Virus record (IMG/VR): IMGVR_UViG_3300042691_023629
Coordinates: 1-57,023 of that record
Length of the DNA stretch: 57,023 nt
DNA from: a virus
Direction: 5' to 3' (one strand)
Below the pieces are notes generated by a model, which worked only from the letters and a program-made list of their open reading frames with translations, searched no databases and was not told the DNA's origin. Position numbers and translations under genes: made by a program. Positions 16,704 through 26,500 of the stretch are shown piece by piece (the stretch's first letter is position 1; each line of letters begins with the position of its first letter).

Positions 16704-16895
16704 ATGATCAAGCAGATTGGTGGAAAGAAGCAGCACAGCGCACCTGATCCGCGCAAGACCGAGAACATTCGGCGTGGGGCAGAGTATCGCGGCCACGATG
16801 TTCAGCAGTCGGGCCGCAGCTACGCACTCAAGAAGGGCTCCGACCCGAAGGCCTCGCAGATGCAGAGCCTTTACGGCGGCAAGAAGCCTGCGTGA
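16704..16895 (+). CDS. Small basic protein, 63 residues
   Basis: AAGGAG seven bases before ATG 16704 fixes the start; a GTG at 16698 is in frame but worse placed. The protein is Lys/Arg/Gly-rich (KKQHSAPDPRKTENIRRG) with no predicted core and a C-terminal GGKKPA. It is the first of a run of tiny basic proteins after the lysis genes. The shared GGKKPA/GGKPA endings with the next protein suggest related origin. Possibly virion-associated or DNA-binding. Confidence 0.72.
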   Translation: MIKQIGGKKQHSAPDPRKTENIRRGAEYRGHDVQQSGRSYALKKGSDPKASQMQSLYGGKKPA

Positions 16896-16905
16896 GGTAG
16901 AGACC

Positions 16906-17118
16906 ATGGCGCACACACCAGCGTTTATGGCTCCGTCCGGCAGCCCGCGATCCACTAAAGGTGGCATGGGCTACTGTGGCGCAAGCTGCGGCAAGGACGA
17001 GAACTACCACGCCTTGAGTGAAAAAGTCGGTGGCGACAACCCGAAGAACTCTTCGCGGCCACGTGAATCCAGCAAAGCCTCGTTCATGTGGGGCACAACT
17101 GGCGGCAAGCCCGCCTAA
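16906..17118 (+). CDS. Small Gly/Ser-rich protein, 70 residues
   Basis: ATG 16906 follows GAGG at short spacing; longer readings overlap the previous gene. The sequence has SPRSTKGGMGYCGASCGKD with two closely placed cysteines (CxxxC), and ends in GTTGGKPA, like the preceding protein's ending. It is low in complexity and likely unstructured. Position after the lysis block and strong translation signals argue that it is expressed late; a minor virion or cement role is a guess. Confidence 0.7.
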   Translation: MAHTPAFMAPSGSPRSTKGGMGYCGASCGKDENYHALSEKVGGDNPKNSSRPRESSKASFMWGTTGGKPA

Positions 17119-17129
17119 AGGAGCGTTTG

Positions 17130-17270
17130 ATGAAGAAGCCGATGACGATGAAGCAGGCGATGAAGAAGTACGAGAGCTCGCCGGAAGACATGCGCAAGGA
17201 CAAGGCTGGGGCCAAGAAGCTCATGAAGCAGGCTGCCAAGCCCCCCAAGAAAGGCAAGAGCGGGTACTGA
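17130..17270 (+). CDS. Lysine-rich 46-residue protein
   Basis: AAAGGAG precedes ATG 17130. Fifteen of 46 residues are Lys, with a pattern of short basic helices (MKQAMKKYESSPEDMRK then KKLMKQAAKPPKKGKSGY). Such a protein could bind nucleic acid or neutralise packaged DNA. It is the third small basic gene in a row. Confidence 0.7.
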   Translation: MKKPMTMKQAMKKYESSPEDMRKDKAGAKKLMKQAAKPPKKGKSGY

Positions 17271-17295
17271 GTACCTGCGTTAAGAGGGTTGTGCC

Positions 17296-18051
17296 ATGCC
17301 GTTTGATTCTGCACAGGCTGCAAATGGAGCGATAGTCACTGGGTCTGGGAGCGCAAACAATACGGACGTACTCGGTCCGTTTGACACAAGTAAGTTTGAC
17401 AACCTGACCATTCACCTAACCGGTACGTTCAGTGCCACGGTGACCTTCCAGACGTCAAACGACGAAGTCAACCCGACTAACTGGGTTAGTGTTTTCTCGA
17501 CCAACATCACCACTGGTGCGCAGTCGTTAACAGCGAACGCAAGTGGCACACTTTGGTTGGTGCCTGCAATCGGTCGTTGGTTCCGCTTGCGGATTACCAC
17601 ATACACGTCTGGGACCGTTGTCGCGGCATGTCTGTTGTCTGAAGACCCGCTTCCCTCGGTGCAGAACACCTCGACGACTGTGTCGGGCTCGGTAACCGTT
17701 GGCACCAAGACGTCCGGTGGTGCGACCAACTCGAAGGTGCTGTCCGCCGCGACGACCAACGCAACGTCTGTTAAGGCGAGCGCGGGCACGATCCACGGCT
17801 TCGTACTGAGTAACACCTCGGCAGCATTCAAATTCTTCAAGGTGTATGCAAAGGCCAGCGCCCCCGTGGTGGGTACCGACACACCCATCGCGACGTGGGG
17901 CATCCCGCCAAACAACAGTGTTGTCTTCAGCTCTGATGTCGGCATGTCTGTCGGCACCGGTATTGCGTACGCCATCACGGGTGCGTCTGCTGATGCGGAT
18001 GCTACGGCGGTTGCTGTGGGCGATGTCGTGGGGAACCTGATCTATGCCTAA
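17296..18051 (+). CDS. Beta-rich virion protein, 251 residues
   Basis: AGAGGG before the ATG supports this start. The first half reads as a galactose-binding-like or Ig-like sandwich (FDTSKFDNLTIHLTGTFSAT, NWVSVFSTNI), a style common in small fibre and decoration proteins. The second half is a Gly/Ala/Val-rich domain ending in ATAVAVGDVVGNLIYA. It overlaps the next gene by eight bases. Probably a decoration or tail-associated protein; no enzyme motif is seen. Confidence 0.72.
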   Translation: MPFDSAQAANGAIVTGSGSANNTDVLGPFDTSKFDNLTIHLTGTFSATVTFQTSNDEVNPTNWVSVFSTNITTGAQSLTANASGTLWLVPAIGRWFRLRITTYTSGTVVAACLLSEDPLPSVQNTSTTVSGSVTVGTKTSGGATNSKVLSAATTNATSVKASAGTIHGFVLSNTSAAFKFFKVYAKASAPVVGTDTPIATWGIPPNNSVVFSSDVGMSVGTGIAYAITGASADADATAVAVGDVVGNLIYA

Positions 18052-18298
18052 GACGCCAGCGTGGCAGCGGAAGGAAGGCAAGAACCCTAACGGCGGGCTG
18101 AACGCCAAGGGTCGAGCCTCCTACAACAAGGCCAACCCCGGGAAGCCGGGGTTGAAGGCTCCGCAGCCCGAGGGCGGCGCTCGTCGTGACTCGTTCTGTG
18201 CCCGGATGAAGGGCATGAAGGCGAAGCTCACATCCGAGAAGACGGCGAAAGATCCCAACTCGCGCATCAACAAGTCGCTGCGTGCGTGGAACTGCTGA
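18044..18298 (+). CDS. Small conserved basic protein (DUF6321-like)
   Basis: 84 residues overlapping the end of the previous gene. The pattern NPNGGLNAKGRASYN, the RRDSFCARMKGMK block and the closing DPNSRINKSLRAWNC match a small family seen in many phage genomes, often listed as DUF6321. All are strongly basic and carry the two conserved cysteines. The role is unknown; its constant presence near structural genes suggests a virion or packaging accessory. I rate the family recognition as good and the function as open. Confidence 0.82.
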   Translation: MPKTPAWQRKEGKNPNGGLNAKGRASYNKANPGKPGLKAPQPEGGARRDSFCARMKGMKAKLTSEKTAKDPNSRINKSLRAWNC

Positions 18299-18453
18299 TG
18301 TCAAACGCCAGACCCAACAACCCGGCGCTGTGGACCAAGGTGAAGGCGGCAGCGAAGATGTCGTCTGCCCAGAAGGCCACGATGGCGGCGAAAAAGACGG
18401 GGCCAGCTAGACAGAGCTGGCCGGTGACACCGAGCGGCAAACGCAAGAGGTAG
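18298..18453 (+). CDS. Basic 51-residue protein
   Basis: The ATG overlaps the previous TGA (TGATG) and the frame closes at TAG 18451-18453, ten bases before the next start. It encodes an Ala/Lys-rich helix (WTKVKAAAKMSSAQKATMAA) and a basic C-terminus PSGKRKR. It continues the run of tiny basic genes. Coupled translation and lack of alternatives make it likely real. Confidence 0.68.
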   Translation: MSNARPNNPALWTKVKAAAKMSSAQKATMAAKKTGPARQSWPVTPSGKRKR

Positions 18454-18463
18454 GCGTTGTTCG

Positions 18464-20356
18464 ATGCCCAAATTGGCAGTGCAGGGGTTCGACGGTGTTC
18501 AGCCGCGCACTTCCCCAACGATGTTGGGGAACTCGCAGGCTACGCTTGCGGAGAACGTAAAACTCTACGCTGGTGAACTTCGCTTTTGGAACGGGCCTGT
18601 TCTTGAAAATACGCCGGTTATCACGCCCCTGTCGATTTACAAGATGTATCGGAGTGGCTCGAGCGCATGGCTTACGTTCGCCGCCGACACAGATGTGGTC
18701 CCCGGACCGCTGGCTGACACGAACGAGATCCGGCTGTACTACTCGAGCACTGCGTTCGCAAAGCCGCGCAAGACTAACTGGTCGCTAGCAACCACGGGCT
18801 CTGCCCCTTTCCCCGTCGCATATCGCAACATGGGTGTTCCAGCACCCACAGTGGCACCCAACGTAACGCCCGTGACCTCTGGTGCAGCCAACATCGCTGG
18901 CACCTACGTCTACGTGTTCACGTACGTCTCGACGTTCGGCTCCATTCAAGAGGAATCCGGCCCAAGCCCTGCCACTGGGGTGGTCACGCTGGTTGCAGGA
19001 GAAGCCACGGCGATCTCCGCGTTCGTCGCGGCGGGCACCACGGCGCAGGGCTACAACATCACGGCCCTGCGCATCTACCGGTCGATCTCCGACAGCACTG
19101 GCAACGTCAACTACGCGTTCGTGGATGAGCTACCAGTGACTCCGGGCAACGGACAGGTGGTCGCTTCCGGCACGTCTACCAACGGCGTCTCGTACACCGG
19201 CAGTACGTACAACGACACCCGCACCGCCACGCAGCTTGGTGAGGCCATACCCAGCCTTACGTGGGAGCCGCCGCCCGACAACCTGCAAGGCCTCGTGCCG
19301 ATGGCGAACGGCATCATGGCGGGCTTCGTCGGCAACTCGGTGTACTTCAGCGAGCCGTACTACCCGCACGCGTGGCCCTCGACCTACTCGCTCACGGTGC
19401 CTGACAACATCATTGGTCTCGGCTCGTTCGGCAGCACACTCGTTGTCTGCACAGAGAAGTTCCCATACGTGATCTCGGGCATGGTGCCCGGTGGCATGTC
19501 GCAAGAGCGCCTGCCCCTGCCAGAGCCGTGTGTCTCGAAGCGGTCGATTGTCTCCGACGAATTCGGCGTGTCGTACGCCAGCCCCAACGGCTTGGTGAGT
19601 ATTGGCCCCGGCTCTCGAGGCGTCGTCACCTACAAGCTCTTCCGCCGCGACGAGTGGCAGCAGATCTACCCCTCGACGTTGATTGCGGCGGTCTACGACA
19701 ACAAATATCTGGGAGCGTTCACATCTCCCAACCTGACTCCGAACACGCAGGTCATGGTGCTGCAGCGGGATGATACGCCCGCACTTTCATACCTACAGAG
19801 CTTGAATTCGTTGCAGGTCACAGCGATGCACGTAGATCAACTCTACGGCTACCTGTACTACTTGAACGCGGCAGATAACAAAATTTATCGGTTGGACGGA
19901 GATGAGCTGCAGCCGACGACCTACAACTGGAAGAGCAAGCGGTTTGTCTTTCCCCACGGAGAGACGTTTGCGTGCATGAAGATCGACGCTGACTACGACG
20001 TGTTGGCAAACTACCCTGCCTACCAAGCAGAGTTGGCGAGGATTCAGGCTTACAACCAAGCGCTGTTTTCTGGTAGCCAGTACGCGTTGAAAAGCGTCAT
20101 CAACACGCAAGCGTTCAATGAGTTCTCGTTGAATGGCAGCACGATGCTTGACTACCCGCGACCGCAGAATCAGAGGTCGATACAGGCCATCGTCTATGGT
20201 GATGATGATGTGGTGGTGGCAGGACTGACGTTTACATCATTCGATCCGCTGCGTTTGCCGCCTTTCCGGGCTCGCGAGTTGCAGGTGCTTCTTACCGGAA
20301 ACGCGACGGTGCGAGGGTTCGCGTTAGCGTCCACGGTGTACGAGTTGCGCACATGA
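18464..20356 (+). CDS. Large tail or virion protein, 630 residues
   Basis: It starts MPKLAVQGFDGVQPRTSP and continues with short repeated strands, an Fn3-like AGTYVYVFTYVSTFGSIQEE segment, and later strands that resemble a beta-propeller. Podoviruses often carry one such 550-700-residue protein between fibres and internal virion proteins; it may form the tail nozzle or hub. I see no hydrolase motif. The following small gene overlaps its stop (ATGA). Confidence in a structural role is high, in a precise role low. Confidence 0.78.
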   Translation: MPKLAVQGFDGVQPRTSPTMLGNSQATLAENVKLYAGELRFWNGPVLENTPVITPLSIYKMYRSGSSAWLTFAADTDVVPGPLADTNEIRLYYSSTAFAKPRKTNWSLATTGSAPFPVAYRNMGVPAPTVAPNVTPVTSGAANIAGTYVYVFTYVSTFGSIQEESGPSPATGVVTLVAGEATAISAFVAAGTTAQGYNITALRIYRSISDSTGNVNYAFVDELPVTPGNGQVVASGTSTNGVSYTGSTYNDTRTATQLGEAIPSLTWEPPPDNLQGLVPMANGIMAGFVGNSVYFSEPYYPHAWPSTYSLTVPDNIIGLGSFGSTLVVCTEKFPYVISGMVPGGMSQERLPLPEPCVSKRSIVSDEFGVSYASPNGLVSIGPGSRGVVTYKLFRRDEWQQIYPSTLIAAVYDNKYLGAFTSPNLTPNTQVMVLQRDDTPALSYLQSLNSLQVTAMHVDQLYGYLYYLNAADNKIYRLDGDELQPTTYNWKSKRFVFPHGETFACMKIDADYDVLANYPAYQAELARIQAYNQALFSGSQYALKSVINTQAFNEFSLNGSTMLDYPRPQNQRSIQAIVYGDDDVVVAGLTFTSFDPLRLPPFRARELQVLLTGNATVRGFALASTVYELRT

Positions 20357-20553
20357 GAAAGCCTGCAATTCCATCAGTTCCTAACACGGACGCAGCACTC
20401 TACAATGTGCTAACAAGTCTGAAAGAGTCCGTCGAAGTGTTTACGGGTGTGCGTGGAGGTCAGATCCGACAGCTGCCGAGCGGAGCTTCGTTGGCAGATG
20501 TGATCAACAAGGTGAACGAGATCATTGTGAAGTTGAACGCGAGCGGGTCATGA
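20353..20553 (+). CDS. Small protein, 66 residues
   Basis: ATGA overlaps join it to both neighbours. The sequence (VLTSLKESVEVFTGVRGGQI then a C-terminal helix) matches a short conserved protein often found just after the large tail protein in podoviruses. It has no cysteines or membrane segment. It may chaperone or link the flanking tail components. Confidence 0.72.
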   Translation: MRKPAIPSVPNTDAALYNVLTSLKESVEVFTGVRGGQIRQLPSGASLADVINKVNEIIVKLNASGS

Positions 20554-21032
20554 ACGAACGACTGTCACAGCTTGCACTGGACGCTGCCAAGGGCAACCGG
20601 GCGGCAGCAGACTATGTTCTGTCGCTGGTTGAGGTGCTTCACTTCTGGGACGACCTTATTGATAAGGATTGTGCGGTGAGTGACCGCACGATTCACCGCA
20701 TGTTCATGCACATGCTGGTGGAGATGCCACGCAACCCGTTTTTTCTTGCTCACCAGCAGAACCTGACACCGGTTCTGATCATGGCGATCCAGAACTGGCA
20801 CGTCGCCAACGCCGTAGAGCGTGGTGAGTGCCTCGACATACCCATGGAGTGCGCGTTCATCATCCGTAGCGCGTACACCGACATCATCACACTGGTGGCA
20901 ACCATCTGCGGTGGGTACGAGCACGGTGTGGAAGTGGGCAAGGCAGTGCGAGCCCTTGCTCACGAGGAAGGATTCGATGTGTACCAAGAGAATCTGGCTG
21001 CCGAGAAACTGTTGCGAGATGCGCGGGAGTAA
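20550..21032 (+). CDS. Helical protein, 160 residues
   Basis: Coupled to the previous gene by an ATGA overlap. It is wholly helical in appearance, with many aromatic and His residues (HFWDDLIDKDCAVSDRTIHR). The conserved look and position just before the internal virion proteins suggest an assembly factor. No catalytic motif is evident to me. Confidence 0.72.
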   Translation: MNERLSQLALDAAKGNRAAADYVLSLVEVLHFWDDLIDKDCAVSDRTIHRMFMHMLVEMPRNPFFLAHQQNLTPVLIMAIQNWHVANAVERGECLDIPMECAFIIRSAYTDIITLVATICGGYEHGVEVGKAVRALAHEEGFDVYQENLAAEKLLRDARE

Positions 21033-21034
21033 GC

Positions 21035-22066
21035 ATGTGTTGCAAAAGTGAAACCAATGTTTCGCAAGACCCTAACGTCGGCCAAGCGGCTCTGAAACAG
21101 GCGCGAGTGGCGGAAGACGCGCTGGCGTTTGCGAAGGACTACTACACCGACACCATCGCTCCGCTCGTCTCGTCGATGACCGATGCGTCACGTCTAGGTC
21201 AGGAGCAACAGAAGGCGCTGTTCGACCTGCAGTACCCGCAAGCTCAGGCACAGGCTGAGCAGTACACCAAGTACGGCCTCCCGGCGCAGGAGGAGTATTA
21301 CAAGATGGTGCAGCAGTATTCCGAGCCCGAGGAGTACGAGCGGCAGGCACAGATGGCGATGGGCGACACGATCAACGCCCAGCAGGCGCAGCAGGCGACG
21401 ATGGAGCGGCAGCTCGCTGCCCGTGGCATCAACCCGACCTCTGGCATGTCTATCGGCATGCGTAACGCCTCGAGCGTGCTGAACGCTGCGACGAGCGCAG
21501 CCGCTGCCAACCGGGCACGCAACGCCGCTCGCCAGATGGGTATGCAGTTGAAGTCCGGTGCTGCCGACTTCTCCTCTGGCCGTCCGGCGTCCAACATCAC
21601 GATGTTCGCTGGCGGCGCTGGTAACGCATCGCAGGCGGGCTACGGCATGGCAGGTTCCGCGATTGGCTACGCCAACGAGGGCGGCGCAATGCCGATGCAG
21701 GGCTACAACATGGCAGGAAACATCTACGGCCAGCAGATGAGCACCTACGCCGACCTTGCCAAGATGCAGGCGCAGCTCAACCAGCAGTCGTCTGCAGGCT
21801 TGGGTCAGTTCGCTGGCTCGATCTTCGGCGCAGCTGGCGCAGCCGGTGGCTTCGGTGCGCTGTTCTCCTCCGACCGCCGCCTCAAGAAAGGCATCACGCG
21901 GATCGGCACGCTCGCCAACGGTCTGCCGGTCTACACCTTCGAGTACATCTGGGGTGGCGGTCAGCAGGTCGGCGTCATGGCGGACGAGGTGGAGCAGGTT
22001 CTACCCGAAGCCGTTGTCACTGGTCCTGACGGGTACAAGCTCGTCAACTACTCGATGCTGGGGTAA
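21035..22066 (+). CDS. Internal virion protein with S74 chaperone-like C-terminus
   Basis: 343 residues. Residues 1-230 are Ala/Gln/Met-rich and helical, like the short ejection proteins of podoviruses. The last about 70 residues (SDRRLKKGITRIGTLANGLP, then GVMADEVEQVLPEAV) carry the hallmark of the S74 intramolecular chaperone domain, including the Ser-Asp pair at the expected self-cleavage point. In fibres this domain folds the trimer and then cuts itself off. Here it is attached to a helical protein and seems shorter than in endosialidase fibres. The start MCCKSETN carries two Cys early but no clear lipobox. Confidence 0.78.
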   Translation: MCCKSETNVSQDPNVGQAALKQARVAEDALAFAKDYYTDTIAPLVSSMTDASRLGQEQQKALFDLQYPQAQAQAEQYTKYGLPAQEEYYKMVQQYSEPEEYERQAQMAMGDTINAQQAQQATMERQLAARGINPTSGMSIGMRNASSVLNAATSAAAANRARNAARQMGMQLKSGAADFSSGRPASNITMFAGGAGNASQAGYGMAGSAIGYANEGGAMPMQGYNMAGNIYGQQMSTYADLAKMQAQLNQQSSAGLGQFAGSIFGAAGAAGGFGALFSSDRRLKKGITRIGTLANGLPVYTFEYIWGGGQQVGVMADEVEQVLPEAVVTGPDGYKLVNYSMLG

Positions 22067-22071
22067 CAGCC

Positions 22072-23559
22072 ATGGGATTCGATTTCGGCGCATTCGCTGG
22101 CGGAATGGCTCAGACCGGCCTCGACACGTACGTCAAACTCAAAGAGCAGCAGCGGCTGCGTGATGAGCATGAGTACATGCAGAAGCAGCGTGCGCTGCAG
22201 ACTGCGTTGCAGGACAAGCTGCAAGCCAGCCCCAAAGCTGGTGATGCCAACCCGAACGCCGAGCAGACCGGCGGGATTCCGCTGAGCGAGCTGGCTGCTA
22301 ACAACCCGGGCATGTTCGACCCTGCCGCCGTGAAGGCGGGTGAGTACGTGCAGTTCAATCAGGCTGCCCCTGCACCAGACGCTGCAGCACCTGCCGCAGC
22401 ACTTCCCACTGGTACGCCCGCACCCCAAGCGCAACCCCGGTATTTCGCCTACACCGACCCGAGGTCGGGGCAGATGTACGCCACTGACAAACCTGTGACG
22501 TACGACCAAGACGCGGTGGCGATGCACCAAGCGGACGTCATGGTGTCATCCGGCTTGCCGGACTTCGTTGCTCGCGGCCAAGAGATGCGGAACAACGTCG
22601 TTCAGAATCGTCTCGTGCGGGAGCAGATCCAGAAGTACCAGTACGAGAATTCGGCTGCCGAGGCGCAGCGTGCCGTGTCCGGTGCTGGGATGCTCTTCCA
22701 GCAAGGCGACATGGCTAACGGCCTGAAGACGCTCTCTTCTGCCTACAACACCCATGTGCCGGGACCGTACAAGCTCCAAGCGGAGGCTGTGCAGGGTCAG
22801 CCCGATATGATCCGCATGGTCCACACAGACGCGGCAGGCAACCCGATGTTTATCGAGAAGCCTCGCCCGTGGAAGACCATCATCGCTGAAGCCTCTGCCA
22901 TGGCTACTCCGGGCGGGTTTGCCGACTACCTGCAGAAGGCGGAGACGCTCGAGCAGCAGGCCACCGAGCTCGTCGCACGCAGTAAGGTGTGGAATCTCCA
23001 AGCCGAGCAGATTCAGGCGGCAATCGATGCTGGTGCGCCGCAAGCGGAAGTTGAGAAGCTCAAAGCAGAGGCTGCTGCAGCACAAGCTGCTGGCGGCGCA
23101 AGCAACGCCTATAGAGAAGCTCAGGCCGCCGAGCTGAAAGAGCGAACGGAGCTCAACAAGCAGATTCGCGGTCTGAATGACCAGATGTTACGTGAAACGA
23201 ATCCTGAGCGACTTGCTGTACTGACTGCGCAACGTGCTGCGCTCGAAGGCAAGGTTCAGACCACACAGTTCTATCAGACGCTGAGCGGAGACCTTGTTCG
23301 CAACTCACCAATCACTGGTAAGACAGAGCTGTTCTCAAGTGCGCTGAAGATGTTTTTGCCTTTGGGCCTCGATGGCGACTACATCGCAGGGCTGCCTGAG
23401 ATCAAGAAAGGCAACGTCCAGTTTGTCGTCACGCCGGACGGTCAGGTGGGCTATCGCTCGAAGAACATGTCGCCCACTCAGATGGCGACCACGTACGAAG
23501 AAGCTGTTGATTTCATGAAGAATGGTCAGACGCCAGCGTCGGCACTGCCTGCGGATTGA
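22072..23559 (+). CDS. Internal virion protein, helical, 495 residues
   Basis: It starts MGFDFGAFAGGMAQTGLDTY, a glycine-rich helix common at the N-terminus of ejected proteins. A Pro/Ala-rich linker follows (about residues 100-125), then a folded middle, then a long coiled coil (residues about 280-400, rich in Glu, Ala and Gln). It probably travels with the DNA or lines the tail core. It lies between the S74 protein and the giant polyvalent protein, the usual order for podovirus ejection proteins. Confidence 0.78.
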   Translation: MGFDFGAFAGGMAQTGLDTYVKLKEQQRLRDEHEYMQKQRALQTALQDKLQASPKAGDANPNAEQTGGIPLSELAANNPGMFDPAAVKAGEYVQFNQAAPAPDAAAPAAALPTGTPAPQAQPRYFAYTDPRSGQMYATDKPVTYDQDAVAMHQADVMVSSGLPDFVARGQEMRNNVVQNRLVREQIQKYQYENSAAEAQRAVSGAGMLFQQGDMANGLKTLSSAYNTHVPGPYKLQAEAVQGQPDMIRMVHTDAAGNPMFIEKPRPWKTIIAEASAMATPGGFADYLQKAETLEQQATELVARSKVWNLQAEQIQAAIDAGAPQAEVEKLKAEAAAAQAAGGASNAYREAQAAELKERTELNKQIRGLNDQMLRETNPERLAVLTAQRAALEGKVQTTQFYQTLSGDLVRNSPITGKTELFSSALKMFLPLGLDGDYIAGLPEIKKGNVQFVVTPDGQVGYRSKNMSPTQMATTYEEAVDFMKNGQTPASALPAD

Positions 23560-23570
23560 GAAGGTAAGCC

Positions 23571-26500
23571 ATGCCAATTGTTGATTCGCCTTACGGGTTT
23601 TCAGCAGGCTACACCGGAGGGCAGTCGTCGGCGCGTGACGCTGACGACAAGCCATCAGCCACCGGCGCGTTTGTCCGTGGAGCGGTCCGCGCTGCTGCGC
23701 CTACCGCCGCAGGTCTGGTCGCTGGTGTCGGTACGACCATCGCTGCCACACCGTTTACGACGCCGGTAGGTGGTTTGGCCGCTGGCGTTCCTGTCGGCAT
23801 GGCGGCTGGTTATGCCACTGGTGCGGCGCAGCAGGCACTTTTTGAGAAGTACCCTCGTGTCGCAGCAGCCCTTGGTCAGTCGCCAGAACAGATTCAGGCA
23901 GACATCGAGGCTCACCCCACGGCGGCATTGGTCGGTGAGTTTGCGCCGGGCTTCGCAGCATTCCGTCCAAGCGTCAGCGCGTTCCCGCTGCGCAGTGTTG
24001 CAGGCAAGTCCGAGGCCGCAGCGCAGGCCATCAAAGCCGCTCGAGTACAGGCGACCATTGGCGCTGGTATCGGTGCCACGACCGATGTGGTCGGCCAGAA
24101 GCTGGTGGAAGGACGTGACGAGCTGGACCTGCAGCGACTCGCATTGGCAACTACTGCCGGTGCGTTGCAGCAGAAGCCCACCAAATATGTTGGCGCGCCG
24201 CTGACTCGACTGGCTCGAGCACCCATCCCGCAGTCCGTTCTGGACAGGTACGACGCCCGGATGGGCGTGCCGCCGCCCGGCGCACGTCCTACGCCAAGCG
24301 CACTTCCGCCGGGAGACACCTCGAATCAGAACATCCGTCGTGGGCGGAACTACGACCTCTTCCCTGACGAGTTGGAAGCGGCTCGCCAAGATCCTGTCGC
24401 GCCGCAGCGTTTGCGCGACCTTCGCGCTCGCATGGGTGCGTACGAAGCTGCTCCCGGGGTGATCCCCGATGGCGCAATGGCGCGACCCGAAGACACGGCG
24501 ACGGGAGACCTGTTTGCCGAGACGAACGCCACGGACATGGTTACCAACAGGTTCACGCCGAAAGGTGTGTTCGCCATGCTGCGCGGCTTCGGTGCGCAGG
24601 ACAGCCTCAATACGTTGAAGTTGTCCAAGCAGTTGAGCGACATGTTCATGGTTGGCGACGACGGTGCGTCAGCGACAGCGCACATCGACAAAGAGCTGAC
24701 CAAGCACACCAACACGTTGGGTAAGCTGCAGGATCAGTTCTCTGATGGCATCCTTGACGAGGCAGCTTACAAGAAGAAGGCCGTCGCACCGCAGACCGAG
24801 ATTAAGCGGCTGAACGCTGCCAAGCAGACGATTGATACCTACCGTACCGAGTTGGCGCAGGCGAGGGAGGCCAATGGCGTCGTAACTCAAGGTCGTGCCA
24901 CCGAGCGAGAGATTGCACGTCAGGGTGTCATCGAGTCCGCAGACCGGGCTCGCTCAAGTGCGGACGTGCGCGGTCAGATCTTGGATCGGGTCATGGCAGA
25001 CCCCGACACTCAGAATGTCGGTAACCGGTTCCGTGCGGCGCTGCGTGCCGCTGGCATACGTGATCTCGACGTGCTGCCGGAAGAGGCTGCGAGGATTGCC
25101 AAGTTCGAGGAGTTGCGCGGCACGTTCGACCCGCCGTTTGAACTCACCGGGTCGCCAGCGGAAGACGTCGGCATAGTGCGCCGTGGTGAGCCTGAGCAGG
25201 TAGATCGCCGCGCTCCGCTACCCGAGCCCAACAAGAACCAAGGTGAGCTGTTCACGCCCGGCGGCAAGTCCACGCGTCAGGCGATGGGTACGACAGCGGA
25301 GCAGCTTCGCAACCCGGACAACTTCCGTCTTGAGCCCTCCCCCAGCCGTGGCGGGAGGATGACTCCCGAGCCGGTGGAGACGCCAGCAGTTCCTGAGCCC
25401 AACCCGGCACAGGGCCGACTGTTCCGTAACGACGGGCAGCCCACACAGCAGGCGATGCGCAACACGGAGAATGCAGTAACACGTTCTCGCAGCTCCGCTC
25501 GGCCAGCTCCTGTAGACGACGGCTTCAGGCTGACCAGCCAGCCACCCGACGACTTCCCCACACGTGGCGATACTCGCGCACCGGCACCTGTTGTCGAGCG
25601 TAACCCGGCGCAGGGTGAGATGTTCACCAAGCGTGGTGAGCCCACCAAGCAGGCGATGGGAGAGTCCAAGCAGCAGCTCGTCAACGAGGCAAACTCACTC
25701 CTCAAGACGTTGAAGGGCAAGGCCGCGCTGAACGTCATGGACCGAGCCGTCAACAGCTTCATACGCAACGAGATCGACATGCCGACCGTTCGGCAAGTCC
25801 ACGAGCTGCTGAAGGCCAACAAGCGGGCGCAAGCCGAGAAGTTGCTCAAGCCCAGTGGTGACGAGCCGCCACCCGATATCACCCCTCCGCCGCCTCCGCC
25901 GCCTCCGCCGCCTCCGCCGCCTCCTGCAGCGCCAGTAGATGCTGCGCCTACCACCGCGCCCCGTGGACGCCCCAAAAGCCCAAAAGCTCAAGCACCGGCT
26001 GAAGACGTAGCTGGTGCTAGGCCTACGCTGACGATTGCGCGGGACGGCATCGAGGGCGTGGAGATCCCCTTCGACCGGGTGCCCAACGGCGACGACGCGT
26101 TCCAGTACGTGCTTGGCAAGACCGAGGCCGATGGTGGCGAGGCTGTGTTCCGCCGCCGTGCCGACGAGCGTGGCACCTACGGCGGGTGGCGTGTCGAGAC
26201 GGATGCCAACAAGCTGCGGCCAGCCGCATCCCGCGATGACGGAGCACCTGCACCGCGAGCGCCAGTGCCGCAAGGCCTGATTGATGGGCTACGTGGCGCA
26301 GTAGATGACCTCTTTGGCGCGGACATCATCTCGAAGGACGCCTACGACTTCCTGAACGACAAGCTCGATTCTGGTGACGTGGATGTCGTGCGCTCCACCG
26401 TGCAGAGGCACTTTGATCTTGCCCAGCAGCAGGGGCGCAAGATCCCCACGAGGCAGCCAGACCCAGAGGCTCAGCAGGCCGTTGACGCAGTAGCGGCGCG

